A stretch of DNA of 64,000 nucleotides, taken from Gymnothorax reevesii. Its lineage: Eukaryota; Chordata; Actinopteri; Anguilliformes; Muraenidae. The position numbers and the translations under genes were made by a program. Positions 36,700 to 47,339 of the stretch are shown here, in pieces. The notes under the pieces were generated by a model. It searched no databases and was not told the DNA's origin. It saw only the letters and a program-made list of their open reading frames with translations. Numbering within the stretch: position 1 is the first letter of the stretch; every line of letters begins with the position of its first letter. The stretch spans positions 124,025,447-124,089,446 of the forward strand of contig CM056573.1 of NCBI GenBank assembly GCA_029721435.1, in the 5' to 3' direction.

Positions 36700-37010
36700 A
36701 TAAAAGTTGAACAGAAATTGTCTAGTAGCAAGAGGGTTGTGGGTTTGATTCCGGCTTGGGGCCTTTCTGTGTGGAGTTTGCATGTTCTCCCCGTGTTCAC
36801 GTGGGTTTCCTCCGGGTACTCCAGTTTACCCCACCCACAAAAGCATGCATCACAGGAACACTCCAACCAGTACCCCTGACTAAGGAACTGGCTTTAGAAC
36901 TGGAGTTGGTCCCCAGGCGCTGCTCTGTGGCTGCCCACCGCTCCTAACTATAGGATGGGTCAAATGCAGAGGACAAATTACCCCACGGGGTTCAATAAAC
37001 TGTATCTCTC
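36700..37010 (+). mobile_element. tRNA-derived SINE, 5' end damaged
   Basis: A polymerase III B-box (gtgggtttgattcc) lies near 36739-36752. It is followed by the fish SINE body motif gtggagtttgcatgttctcc at about 36772-36791 and the cctccgggtactcc block. The 3' tail (accccacggggttcaataaa) is at about 36982-37001, followed by a short tctctct run. The region where the A-box should be is not recognisable, so the head is damaged. The tail resembles that of the LINE-type fragment at 26596, as expected when a SINE borrows its partner LINE's 3' end. Confidence 0.8.
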
Positions 37011-37779
37011 TCTATTTTGAGCTCAGAGCTTGGGGTTGATTCCTCAGACTTTCCGAGTAGGAAATCCGACTTTGGGTGGTGTTCCAGTTGAAAATTCAAA
37101 CTGGTAACATGGAATTTCCGTCTTCTAACCTCAACTGGAAGGGGTTTGTTTTGATATCATTGCAAAACAAGTTTCCTCTAAAAATTTGCTGGTGTGGCAA
37201 TGTAACGCAATGTCAAGCAACCTGACTCAAGAACCACCCAAGAAGGGTGCAAGTGTGATTCCGAAAATGAGGTTTAGCTGCTAATCTTTGAGGTCTGTGA
37301 CACAATCCTCAGGTGGGTGGTGATTTGACGGTTGCCAGGAAGAAGCTTGCAAGCAGGAAGTTTCAGGATTGACTCTTAACATGTTGGTGTGCCAGGTTCC
37401 CTGCATGTCTGACAGAAAAGCTGGCATTTCCTGAATCTGTACCCACCTTTGCCCTCCTCCCTTTCTCTCAGTGTTTTTGTTTGCTCTTCAATCTACACGT
37501 TTGGGCAGGAATTGGAACGATAAGGGAGGAAAGTGAGGACGGAAAATTGAGAAATTTCAAATCAAATGTCCATCACCCTTCATGTGTCATTTACAGGCTG
37601 GGCAGAGACTTGGGAGATGTGGCGTGTTGGACTCATACATCAATCACTTATATGTCATATATTCCGGAAAAATACCTCCACAAAAGGATGTGCCCTGGTT
37701 CCTTCATAAAGATCCCCTGGAGGCGGTTCTCTAGGTTTCTGTGTCCTTTGGCCCACTGGATGAAACAGTTAACTAGATG

Positions 37780-38005
37780 ATGCGCCCTCTATAGAGATGC
37801 TAGAGACCCACGCCTCTTGTTGACCTTGACCTTTGGACCTCAAAATGCAAATTTGGACAGGGTACCCTAGGATCATCTACCCAACAAAGTTTGGTCACCC
37901 CAGCTTCAGTAGTGGCCGAGCTGGCACGCACGCGCACACACACACACACACACAAACGGTGCTAAACTGTACACCCACGCCGCCTCGTCGGGCGTGGGTA
38001 AAAAG
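37780..38005. repeat. MITE-like repeat with CA tract and terminal hairpin
   Basis: The block carries a fish-repeat-like text (gatgcgccctctatagagat ... gttgaccttgaccttt), a CA run at about 37934-37954 and a GC-rich hairpin (acccacgcc ... ggcgtgggt) at about 37972-38000. It resembles the hairpin unit near 20052. Its boundaries are uncertain. Confidence 0.45.
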
Positions 38006-38009
38006 ATAG

Positions 38010-38958
38010 GAATCTCCACAGTGATGCAGGACCGTTATTGATTTCCAGGTCATGTCAGGTTTAGAACACGGAAATGAATAATTGAATATGAGGCTGGATT
38101 GAGCCCTCTGTCAGAGGGAGTTGGATGTCGGTGAGATGGGATTTATTCATCCAATGGGCAAATCAATACAGCCAAAGAGTATAGGTGGGGATGTTTTAGG
38201 GTGGTGAAATGGGATTTGCTGGCGATCAGTCCAGCGGCCATGAGATGCAGACATGCAAGTCATTGGGGTCTACAAAGGAAAAAAAATGATGTGGTGTTCA
38301 CTTACATCTATTCTCAGAGAAAATTTCAACCCTTTCTTCTGAAATGAGATCAAAGGAATACCACAAACAGCCAGCCCGGACAAGTGTAAATAAAGACATG
38401 CCCTCCTCTGTCTCGCTCCCTCAGTCCAGTTTGAGAAATTTTCTCGCGGGCAAAATTCAGGAGCTCATCCCATGCCATTTTTCAAGCGGACTATGACCTG
38501 CCGGATAATTAAAGGGGCCCGTGATGCCACTAATGTGGTCGTTACGAAACGCTGGAGCGCAAGTGCATTCCAGTTACCTCCATTAACTGTGAGGCAATGC
38601 TCAAGGCTAACTAGCATAAAGCTGTCACTTACCGAGAAAGCAAAATCTTTTTGTGATCCAAATGGATGAAATCTACCTGGAGCGTTAACTGCTCATTACA
38701 CTTACTGGTTTCGGCTGCATTTCGTGCTTCATGGTTTGGAAATATGCATTTCACCATGTTTGCATTTGGAATATAAATTCAGTTTGCTCCGTCTGCTTGT
38801 TTCACTTTCAGAGAGGTCAATTTCTCCTGAATGTTGTTGCTGAACATTCTAATGCTGAGGCGGCAATTGAAAGCAATGCAGTCCTGGAAAAAATGTAATA
38901 AAATAATTAAAAACGTATTTTCAAATAGCAGTGTAACATTAATTAGGCTTGACAGCAA

Positions 38959-38989
<31 letters not shown>

Positions 38990-40440
38990 CAGCAAAATTT
39001 AGAGAAAAGAACTTGGTTGTCTAAGTTGGCCAGTATATGTGATGGTCCTAAACGTACAGCCACAGCAAGACTCTTACTGAATACAAGGCATCCCAGTAGT
39101 GAAGGATAGGAGGTAATCACTGTGTTTACCTGCTTTAAAAAATTCTTGTATTCAGTACACTTAACTTACTTATTCAATACCTTTATGCATCATACAAATA
39201 ATGCCAATGTTTGCCGGCTGTGCATGAGCGTATTTAAGGCTTTACAACTCAGTATTTGAGTCACAGAGACGAAGGAAAATTACTTCAGTGAAGCAAGACA
39301 CTTGGAAATTCAATTACAGAATTATTGAGCAATTAAATTTTGATATTTATGGACACCGGCTTCTATGTTTGTGCGATAGGTATACTATGAAGCAGATAAG
39401 CTGTTGTATTGATGAGTCCAGAAATTACCATGCAAAACAAGTGGAGGCGGCATTTATTTATGTTTTTAGGTGTCAACGTTTGTTTACTTTTCATTGTTAC
39501 TTCAAAGCCGGCAGACAGACAAAAGTACACCCCCCCCCCCCACACACACACACACAGAAACACACTGTCCCATTCAGTTTGTTTAAAATATTGGTGAGCT
39601 CATCTCAAATTTTTCTCCTCTCACAAGCACTGGAAACATCTCTTGTGTGCGGGTCCGCGTCCCGAGGATCTCTATCAGCTGCTGTTAGAGAATACAGATT
39701 CCAGAAGAGCAGGGAGTAGTGTTCTTATCTTCCTGGAGTGATTCCCAAACTAACCACTTGCTAATGGCACCTGTATCTTCTGCTCTCCCCCCAACCACAT
39801 CTGCCTAAACTGGGCTTTTCTCCGCAGGAGTGTCTGAACACAGCCTCCCCCCAAAAAAACACTGATCATCCCAGCACATCCCTGGACACCTTCAACAGTG
39901 AAATGAATGTGACTCATCATGATCGGTGATGAAGTCTTGCAAACATTGTGCAGAAAATGGGAAGATTCAGCCTCTGACCACTTACATCTGAAATTCACTG
40001 AAATTTCTCTTTTTTTCCCCATAAATCACAACACACATCAAACCACCCCCATTTAATAATGGCTTTTTTGAATCCTGAAATAGGCATGTTGACATGGAGT
40101 GGGTGTCTGTTGGCATGTTTTTTTTAAACCATTCAGATTTGTAAAACTTAATTGCTGCCAACACTGATCGTTACATTATGATTAGAATGATCTTTGCCAA
40201 GTGTCCTAATAACAGACATGCACACTGTGTCCATCATCACAACCTGATGATTTAAATTTGGGATTTTCCGAGAGAAGAAACTGGTAAATAAGCTCAAAAT
40301 CGCTGATTTCTTCCTTCTATTCTCTAGAATTTTCTGCAGAAATTTTCCATGTTATATTACAGTTATATGCAGAGTTTTCTTTTGCACACACATACAGTAT
40401 ACAAGCTCTCACACAATGGCATACTCATTCAGGCACAAAC
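38010..40440. other. Noncoding intergenic stretch
   Basis: No gene was seen. A pure A run covers about 38967-38989. A C run at 39530-39541 passes into a short CA tract. Confidence 0.5.
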
Positions 40441-40543
40441 ATGCTCTCTCACACACACACAAACACACACATGCACACACTCTCACTCTCTCTCAAACAG
40501 ACAAAAATGCTCCTACTGTGGCTGTCACACATACACATGGACC

Positions 40544-40584
<41 letters not shown>

Positions 40585-40703
40585 ATTCATTTTGCTTTAT
40601 TGGCATGACATATTTTAAAATACATATTGCCAAAGCTTAATTACAATAACAAGCCAATAACACTTTAACCAATTAAAAAAATAATAATAAATAAAAATAA
40701 AAT

Positions 40704-40763
<60 letters not shown>

Positions 40764-40820
40764 CACACATATACACATATTTACATTTGCATACATACAT
40801 ATATATACATACACATATAC
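40441..40820 (-). repeat. Microsatellite cluster around a LINE 3' tail
   Basis: A CA-rich tract (40441-40490) is followed by (TC)n at 40546-40578. A short minus-strand LINE tail follows at 40579-40680, recognisable by gccaataaagcaaaatgaatt in reverse. Then come A-rich DNA and (AT)n at 40713-40759. The LINE tail is heavily 5'-truncated. Confidence 0.75.
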
Positions 40821-41097
40821 ATAAAAACAAGAGATTGATTATTATTAATATAAGCAATAACAATTATGAACTACTATAATCTAGTTACTAGTATTATTAT
40901 GATTATGATTAACAGGAAAGTTTTAGGTATATAAATGAGAACACTATTTACAGTATAAAATTAATTGCTATGTATTTTGCTCATAAGCAATGTAATGTGC
41001 ACAGGCAAGAGGTGTAGCTGGTGATGATGGGGGTCAGGGGTCACCACTGTCCCTCAGTCTGTGGCAGACAGCTGTATACTGAGCTGCATACCAGGTC

Positions 41098-41140
41098 TCT
41101 CTCTCTCTCTCTCGCTCTCTCTCACACACACAAACACACA
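41098..41140. repeat. TC/CA microsatellite
   Basis: A (TC)n run is followed by a short CA tract. About 0.25-1 kb on either side shows no gene. Confidence 0.9.
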
Positions 41141-42079
41141 TGTACCCCCTCTGTCAGATTGCCCCGGGTTAGGGAAGAGCCAGACAGGCCCCGAGAATAC
41201 AGTGTCCACATCTGCAGGTGACTAACGCTGGTTCTTTCAACACAAGAGGATGTGGTTACCTATGGGGTCAGCTTAGTCTCACCAAAGATCAGCTTCTCAT
41301 TCATAGGAGATTAAAGCCTTTTATCTCACTGAAGGATGAGGGTTAAAATTCTTGAAATCCTACTTACTCGGGTGCTTTCTGGCAAAACTTCATTACAGGA
41401 GGAACAAGACGCAACACGAAATGGAGGCACGCAAAGTGAACAAACTTCTCATTAATGCAGCTGATTTCACTATTTGAAGGTGGCGACTGTATCGTATAGT
41501 CACATGACTTCTGTTTCCCAAGAAAGACTCGTAAAGCCCAGTGCTAATGCAAACCGAGTTTGGGGGGATATGGGAGTTATTTGTGGTCGTCTCCACTGCG
41601 GCATACGTAATTATCGCTTGGCCGCGGAAAGGCATCCTAATACTGTTTTAAAAGTATTTTTAGGTCTGTAAAAGTGGTGTTTCCAACCACTGGATGGAAA
41701 ATTCAGACAGACAGATGTGGAAATAACCCCTCTGTACATGAACTCTACCGCTACATTGCTCTGCTATTGAGATCATGTGACTGCAAATCGGAGGGAGTGG
41801 TGTTGGGGTTGAAACTATAGAGAACCCATCACCACAAAAAAAAAAAAAAAGAAACATAAATAGCCATAAGGTTTAATTATACGTAAATATAAATAAAAAC
41901 TTTGAACTTGAACTCAGTAGCCTGAGAGATGGCTGGCCTCTAGCGACAGCGTTAAGAGCTTATGACAGCAGCTAGCTCAGATTCCAGATTTCACTGGTTT
42001 TATCTCATATCATTAATGCATTATTTTATGGGCACTTTCATGCAAAACAACAAACAACTGATTGCACTTGGCAGGGGTT

Positions 42080-42190
42080 ATTCCTCTTGGGAGCAATACA
42101 GGGTTAAGGGCCTTGCTCAAGAGCCCAACTGCTGCTTTGATTGTTTAGTGGCCCCAGTGGAGCTTGAACCACCAACCCTCTGAGTCACAG
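42080..42190. repeat. Fish SINE-like core fragment
   Basis: The motif acagggttaagggccttgct followed by caagagcccaactgctgc and gcttgaaccaccaaccctc is a widespread fish dispersed-repeat core. No ends or target duplication could be defined. The following 42.2-43.1 kb holds nothing I can identify. Confidence 0.55.
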
Positions 42191-43119
42191 CCAAACAATT
42201 TAGCACGATTTAAACCTAATCCTTGACCAATGTTTACCTACCATGTAACTGGATGCCTACTTAAACGGTTGTTTTCACTCAAATCCTCACAAAGCACATC
42301 TCATTTAACAGCCTGAATTATCATTACACTCCTAATTACAGGAGTCAGGCGGCCAAATTAGGGTTGGAGAAAAATCCAATAGGACAGTGCGTGGATTTCG
42401 AGAAGCAGGGTTGGTTGGCATTATCATGGGCCTGGACTTAATTTATAAATGTGAATCTGACCTACAGTTTCTGTTCGTTTAAATGCCCTCTCTTGTAGTC
42501 ATTTCCCAGCTGTGCTGCTGCCGCCAAGTATAATTTCATGCACTCTACGACAGCCAAACAGGGGCAACCTCGGCCGATAAAACTGATTCTAATTCTCATT
42601 CTTCAGACAACATTTAACAAAAAAAGAATTTCCTCCTGCCTTTAGCTCTGACAGGATTCTGAATTCCTGTGAATGGCATGTTTCGGTTTGCATAAATTTT
42701 TGTTGAAAAAGTTCCCCTCTTCAAATTTAATTGTGGACAAATAAGACTTAACATAGGACTGACAGAGTAAATCAGTCTTTTCCTTGAACTGAATCCAAAC
42801 TAGCTCTAATGTGACACTGTATCAAGCTACAAATCAGTTTTTTTCCCCCAAACAGCCCATTTACACAGCCATTCCAGATGACAGGACAGAGAAAATAAAC
42901 CCCAATCGCGGGGAATAAGAAAGCTATTTGTTGACTCTAAATTTGCAATGTCTTCAGGCAGACACTTTAGTTAAATTTTATGAGGTGAAATCTTATTAAA
43001 TTGCCTTGCAAAGTAAATCAGCCTGAAATCCTGGATAATTACCCATGACCACAGTCCAGCCCGACCAGAGCTGGAGAGGCCTTGTTCTGATCATGAGCCT
43101 CAGACGACAAAGCACAGCT

Positions 43120-43313
43120 GAGGCACATATATATGCACATATATACACGCGTGCATACATACACACATGCATGCATGCACAGAAATATGGCTATACACAG
43201 TCACACAAACTCACACTGTTCGTTTATACACAGACATGCATCATGCAAACACATACAAACACAAACAAATATAGTTATGCATACAGCCACAAATGCACAT
43301 AAATGCTCAGCAT

Positions 43314-43345
<32 letters not shown>

Positions 43346-43609
43346 TGTATACATAAAGACAGCCATACACATTCATACACATATATCAACAGACATTAAT
43401 GTACACACTCACAAATACACAGTTATGTAGACAGACTGCAGGCACACTTCATGTATAGAGACAAACACACACACACACACACTGTTAGCTGTGGATGATC
43501 TGGCTGTGGAGGGGGGGGGGGCATTCAGTAGAGTTTCTGTGTTTGTTTGAGTCTACTTCACATCCTCCGGCGAGCCAGCACCCCCCCCCCCCCCCCCGAC
43601 CACAGAATC

Positions 43610-43649
<40 letters not shown>

Positions 43650-44082
43650 TGGGCTCCATTCTGCTGTCAGACTGCTTTGTAACCCTGCCATTGCTAATGC
43701 TACTGTAAAGGGAGAGCAGTGTGGAGGATCTGCTCTCTCTCTCTCTCACTCTCTCTCACACTCACTCACTCACTCACACAAACACATTCAGAAACACTTA
43801 ATTAACATTTAATAAACATACATACCAGACGATACACACCCAGCTCACACATCCTCATACAAATGCTGTGCACTGGGTCTGCATGGACATCACTGCTGTT
43901 TCCTGCAGCAGATGTGACATTAGAGGAAGGGAGGGGCCTGTAGCCCCAAGAAATGGGGGGGGGGGGGTATTCTGATTCGTGACATGTGGCTCATGGTTTA
44001 TATTCTTAACAATGCGCCCCCAAACGAGCCCATTCCACTTCATATATGGGAGCAGTGGTGGAGTCCCTGTCTATCTCATGTC

Positions 44083-44122
<40 letters not shown>
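43120..44122. repeat. Cluster of microsatellites and G/C runs
   Basis: CA/TA-rich DNA covers about 43120-43484, with a pure CA run near 43310-43343. A G run at 43511-43521, a C run of 17 at 43581-43597, (GA)n at 43612-43646, CT/CA-rich DNA at 43731-43790, a G run at 43955-43967 and (TG)n at 44085-44122 follow. The open frames here are repeat products. Confidence 0.9.
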
Positions 44123-44123
<1 letters not shown>

Positions 44124-44449
44124 CTGTGTAAGGTTTGACAAAAATCACCTCATGAGTATATCGTGTTGAGATGTCAATGACCATGGGGGTGTCAGCCACA
44201 CCCTTTGCTGCCCTATCCAAACACCCTTGTGAGGGTTTACAGCCCCATGAGCTCTCAGGAATGACACTGACAGTGTTATGCTCACCTGCGCAGAACTCAA
44301 GTCAGAGTTCAGCAAACCCCATCACCCAGCACTGCCCCTGTAGGCTACGGCTGCCCTGTCACATAACTACATGCTCCTGAGACAGAACACCACAGCGAGG
44401 AATGAAAGTCAAATATGAGCGAGGGAAGATGAGAAAACTTGCGTAAGGA

Positions 44450-44665
44450 TGAGAGGAAAGATATGCTTGAGAAGGAGGGATAGAGAGAGTGCGATAATGA
44501 GGGGGCAGAGATAGGGAGAGGGGGTAGAAGATAGAGAAAGGGAAAATGTAAAAGAATGGAGAAGAGAAATAGTGGAAAGGAGAGAGGAGGGAATGAGAGG
44601 GGGAGAAGGGGAGAAGGGAAAGAGAGAGGGAGAGAAAAAGAGGGACAGTGGAAGAACAGAAGGTA
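44450..44665. repeat. Polypurine (GA/G-rich) tract
   Basis: Over about 215 bp the plus strand is almost entirely purine, with scattered pyrimidine interruptions (blocks such as gagagggggagaaggggaga). The opposite strand is therefore pyrimidine-rich, and its open frame of about 200 codons is rich in Ser, Leu, Phe and Pro purely for this reason. No gene is claimed. Confidence 0.85.
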
Positions 44666-45249
44666 CCAACTGCACGCGGGGGCGACCTCTTCCTGGTGCA
44701 TTCCAGCACAGTCCACTTCATGGCTGGATCGCAGACCAGGGCCCGATTTCCCCTGGAGCCCAGACCTGACGCCTCGCTCTCCAGCCTCCAGAGAGGCCAG
44801 CGTCTCAACTTCAATGGGAAACAGCTGCATGAGCATGAGCTCAAACATCTCTCTGATAACACTGTCCTCCCCCACGCCTTCCGCTTCTCCTTCTTTTGGA
44901 AATTAAGGTCTGACAGAGCTTGGTAACCTGCATTCCCATCTGCTATTAAAAAATCCCAAAGCTGATAAAATCCCAACAATAATCCCTAAAAGGTTCAAAG
45001 AAGGCCACCTTACGAGGAAAAGTCTCCATAATGATTCTCTGTGTCTCCGTGGAGGAATTCAGTCTATTTCAAAGGTTCTTGGTCGGGTGAAGTGCTGCAA
45101 TCTGGATCACGCCAACCAAGCAGGATTCCCTAAGTAACTAAAAAAGTTTACAGTATGAAGACAAAAGACAAACCAAAAAATGAGAAATAATGCTCCCCCC
45201 CACCCCCGAGAGTTTACCTCTGTGACGGAATAAGCCATGGGCAAGATGA

Positions 45250-45915
45250 AATAATAATAATAATAAATTTTATTTGTATTGCACTTTATATATAAAATCT
45301 CAAAGTGCTACAGTACATTTCTAGTGCATAAAAAAAAGAAAGCTGAATACAATATAAAATAAACACAAAAATAATATGATCAAGAAAATAAACAATAAAT
45401 AAACAAGAAGAAAGAAAATAAACATGAGAACTATAAAACATTTTAAGAAAAAGCTCTGGTAAAAAGGTAGGTTTTAAGGTCTCGTTTAAAAACATCAACA
45501 GACTGTGGGGCTCTCAGGTGGTCAGGGAGGTCGTTCCACAGTCTGGGGGCTGCTGATACGAAAGCCCGATCACCCATGGTACAGAGCTTGGTTCTGGGGA
45601 CCTGAAGGGTGTTTGTGGTGGCAGAACGGAGGGTGCGTGAGGAGGTGTGAGAGGTGAGGAGTTCTTTTAGGTATTGGGGGGCGTGCCCGTGAATGCACTG
45701 GTGGGTGAGGGGGGAGACCTTGTACTCAATTCTGAGTGTGACGGGGAGCCAGTGAACGGATTTCAGGATGGGGGTGATGTGATTGTGTTTGCGCACCCCC
45801 ATCAGGATCCTGGCAGCACTGTTTTGGATATGTTGTAATCTCTGGAGGCTTTTGCCAGGAATCCCGATGAGGAGCGCATTACAATAGTCAATGTCAGCAT
45901 ATTGGTTTTGCATTC
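45250..45915 (-). mobile_element. L2-type LINE, 5'-truncated 3' end
   Basis: On the minus strand an open stretch of about 156 codons (45913-45443) encodes the C-terminal part of an L2/CR1-clade reverse transcriptase polyprotein. It reads DYCNALLIGIPGKSLQRLQ, then NSAARILMGVRKHNHITPIL, HWLPV and, near the end, RLWNDLPDHLR. The 3' UTR follows and ends in an (AAT)n microsatellite at about 45250-45268, a usual L2 tail. The frame is intact over this part but everything upstream is missing, so it is a dead-on-arrival copy and relatively young. Confidence 0.9.
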
Positions 45916-46590
45916 AACTACAACAATGAACTAAACGTGACCTGCAATGCGTGTGGCGCACACTGTATCCGCCATTCGCCTGAAGACATGCCATTCGCTT
46001 TATCACAGATTATACACTGTGTGAATGAACACACTGTCCAGGCTTGTTTCAAAGACCTGTCAGAGAGAAAACAAGCCCATTAAATGTAACTACGCTTTAT
46101 TTTTTGGTCAAAAATTGCCCTAGAGTCCAACAACGCCCTTTTTGTTATAGAATGAACTGAATGCAGCACTTATGTAACGCGTCACAAAAATCAGCTAGCA
46201 CGGCATGTCTCATCATGTTCCTGTAGAACCTGACAATGGATTTGCTGCAAAGTGATCAAGCTGGCTTGATGTCCATCTCAACAGGAACAAATTCCAGCCA
46301 AATAAACATCTCAACTGAACCTCCCTGTAATCCCAGAATTTTCATGTCCGGAAGGTGCATCTACATTCTCACCTTTTCATTCCTATGCGCAACAAGCCCA
46401 AAGAGGGGTCATCTGTAGGTCTAAGTTTTCCCCCCCAGCTCTGTATGAGGCTTGATATCAGACTCCCTAAGCCTGTACTGGGAGTCACACCATCCCGAAG
46501 GTTTTCTTTTCAACCATGACTGGTCACAGGTTCGACCATTTAACAGCTAAGCAAGACGGCAAGCTGTTGAATACGGTGTGATTTTTTGTA

Positions 46591-46936
46591 AAGGTTGGAG
46601 TGAAAACTATTGAACAGCAGATCTCCAGGAACACGGTTAGGCAGCCCTGCACTCACTGTTGAATGAGATGTGCTTTGTAAAGGTTGGAGTGAAAACTATT
46701 GAACAGCAGATCTCCAGGAACACGGTTAGGCAGCCCTGCACTCACTGTTGAATGAGATGTGCTTTGTAAAGGTTTGAGTGAAAATCTCCAAGATCATAGA
46801 TCTCCACGAAGAAGGCTGTGCAGCCGTGCTCTAGCGGGTGGATGAGGTGTGCTTCATAAGGGTTGGAGTGAAAACCTACATGACCACTGATCTCCAGGAA
46901 GAGGGTTGGAGAGTCCTGCTCTAACTGTTGAATGAG
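46591..46936. repeat. 89-bp minisatellite, four copies
   Basis: Units starting aaggttggagtgaaaac begin at 46591, 46680, 46769 and 46858, exactly 89 bp apart. Units 1 and 2 are almost identical; 3 and 4 are diverged. A fifth, degenerate copy lies at about 47230-47330 after a MITE insertion. The unit belongs to a dispersed fish repeat (ggcagccctgc ... gttgaatgaggt), single-copy relatives of which occur at 7565-7680. Confidence 0.92.
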
Positions 46937-47218
46937 GGCCGTCTCACTAATTGTAGGCTTCGTTTCTAGGCTGCAACGTCATCGCAGGCTGTTCAACTGT
47001 GAAACAATCGAGAAATGCAACCTTCATATCGCCTGATATCAGACAAAATTATCAACATGGAAACGGATGGTAGACAAGTTGACAATTCCGTCTGATATCA
47101 AGCAAGATTAAGGCTGCATTTCTTGGCTGTACTTGAAGGCGCCTTCACAATGGAGAAGCGATGAGGCAGCCTAGAAATGCAGCCAACCAGGCTGCCGCCT
47201 ATACTTTGAGAAACGGCC
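46937..47218. mobile_element. Palindromic MITE inserted in the minisatellite
   Basis: This 282-bp unit starts GGCCGTCTCACTAA and ends, on the other strand, GGCCGTTTCTCAAA. Internal segments also pair (ctgatatcagacaa with ctgatatcaagcaa; gagaaatgcaacc with ggctgcatttctt), giving a long fold-back structure. Repeat-unit sequence on both sides shows that it landed inside an 89-bp unit. I could not fix the target duplication. Confidence 0.8.
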
Positions 47219-47339
47219 ATGAAGTGGTTGGTGAGGGTTGTAGTGAAAACCTACTACAGGGACTATGTCCAGGAAGGTTGGGCAGCCCTGCTCTATCTGT
47301 TGAATGAGGTTTGCTTAGTTTGGGTTAGATAGCAGATAG

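Noticed and set aside
44345..44979. Minus-strand open frames of 176 and 206 codons
   Set aside because: They are mostly Ser/Leu/Phe/Pro from the polypyrimidine strand, with no domain and no splice context.
46591..47330. Regular repeats with a different sequence between units, considered as CRISPR-like
   Set aside because: The units are 89-bp head-to-tail copies without spacers, in animal DNA. The interruption is a MITE.
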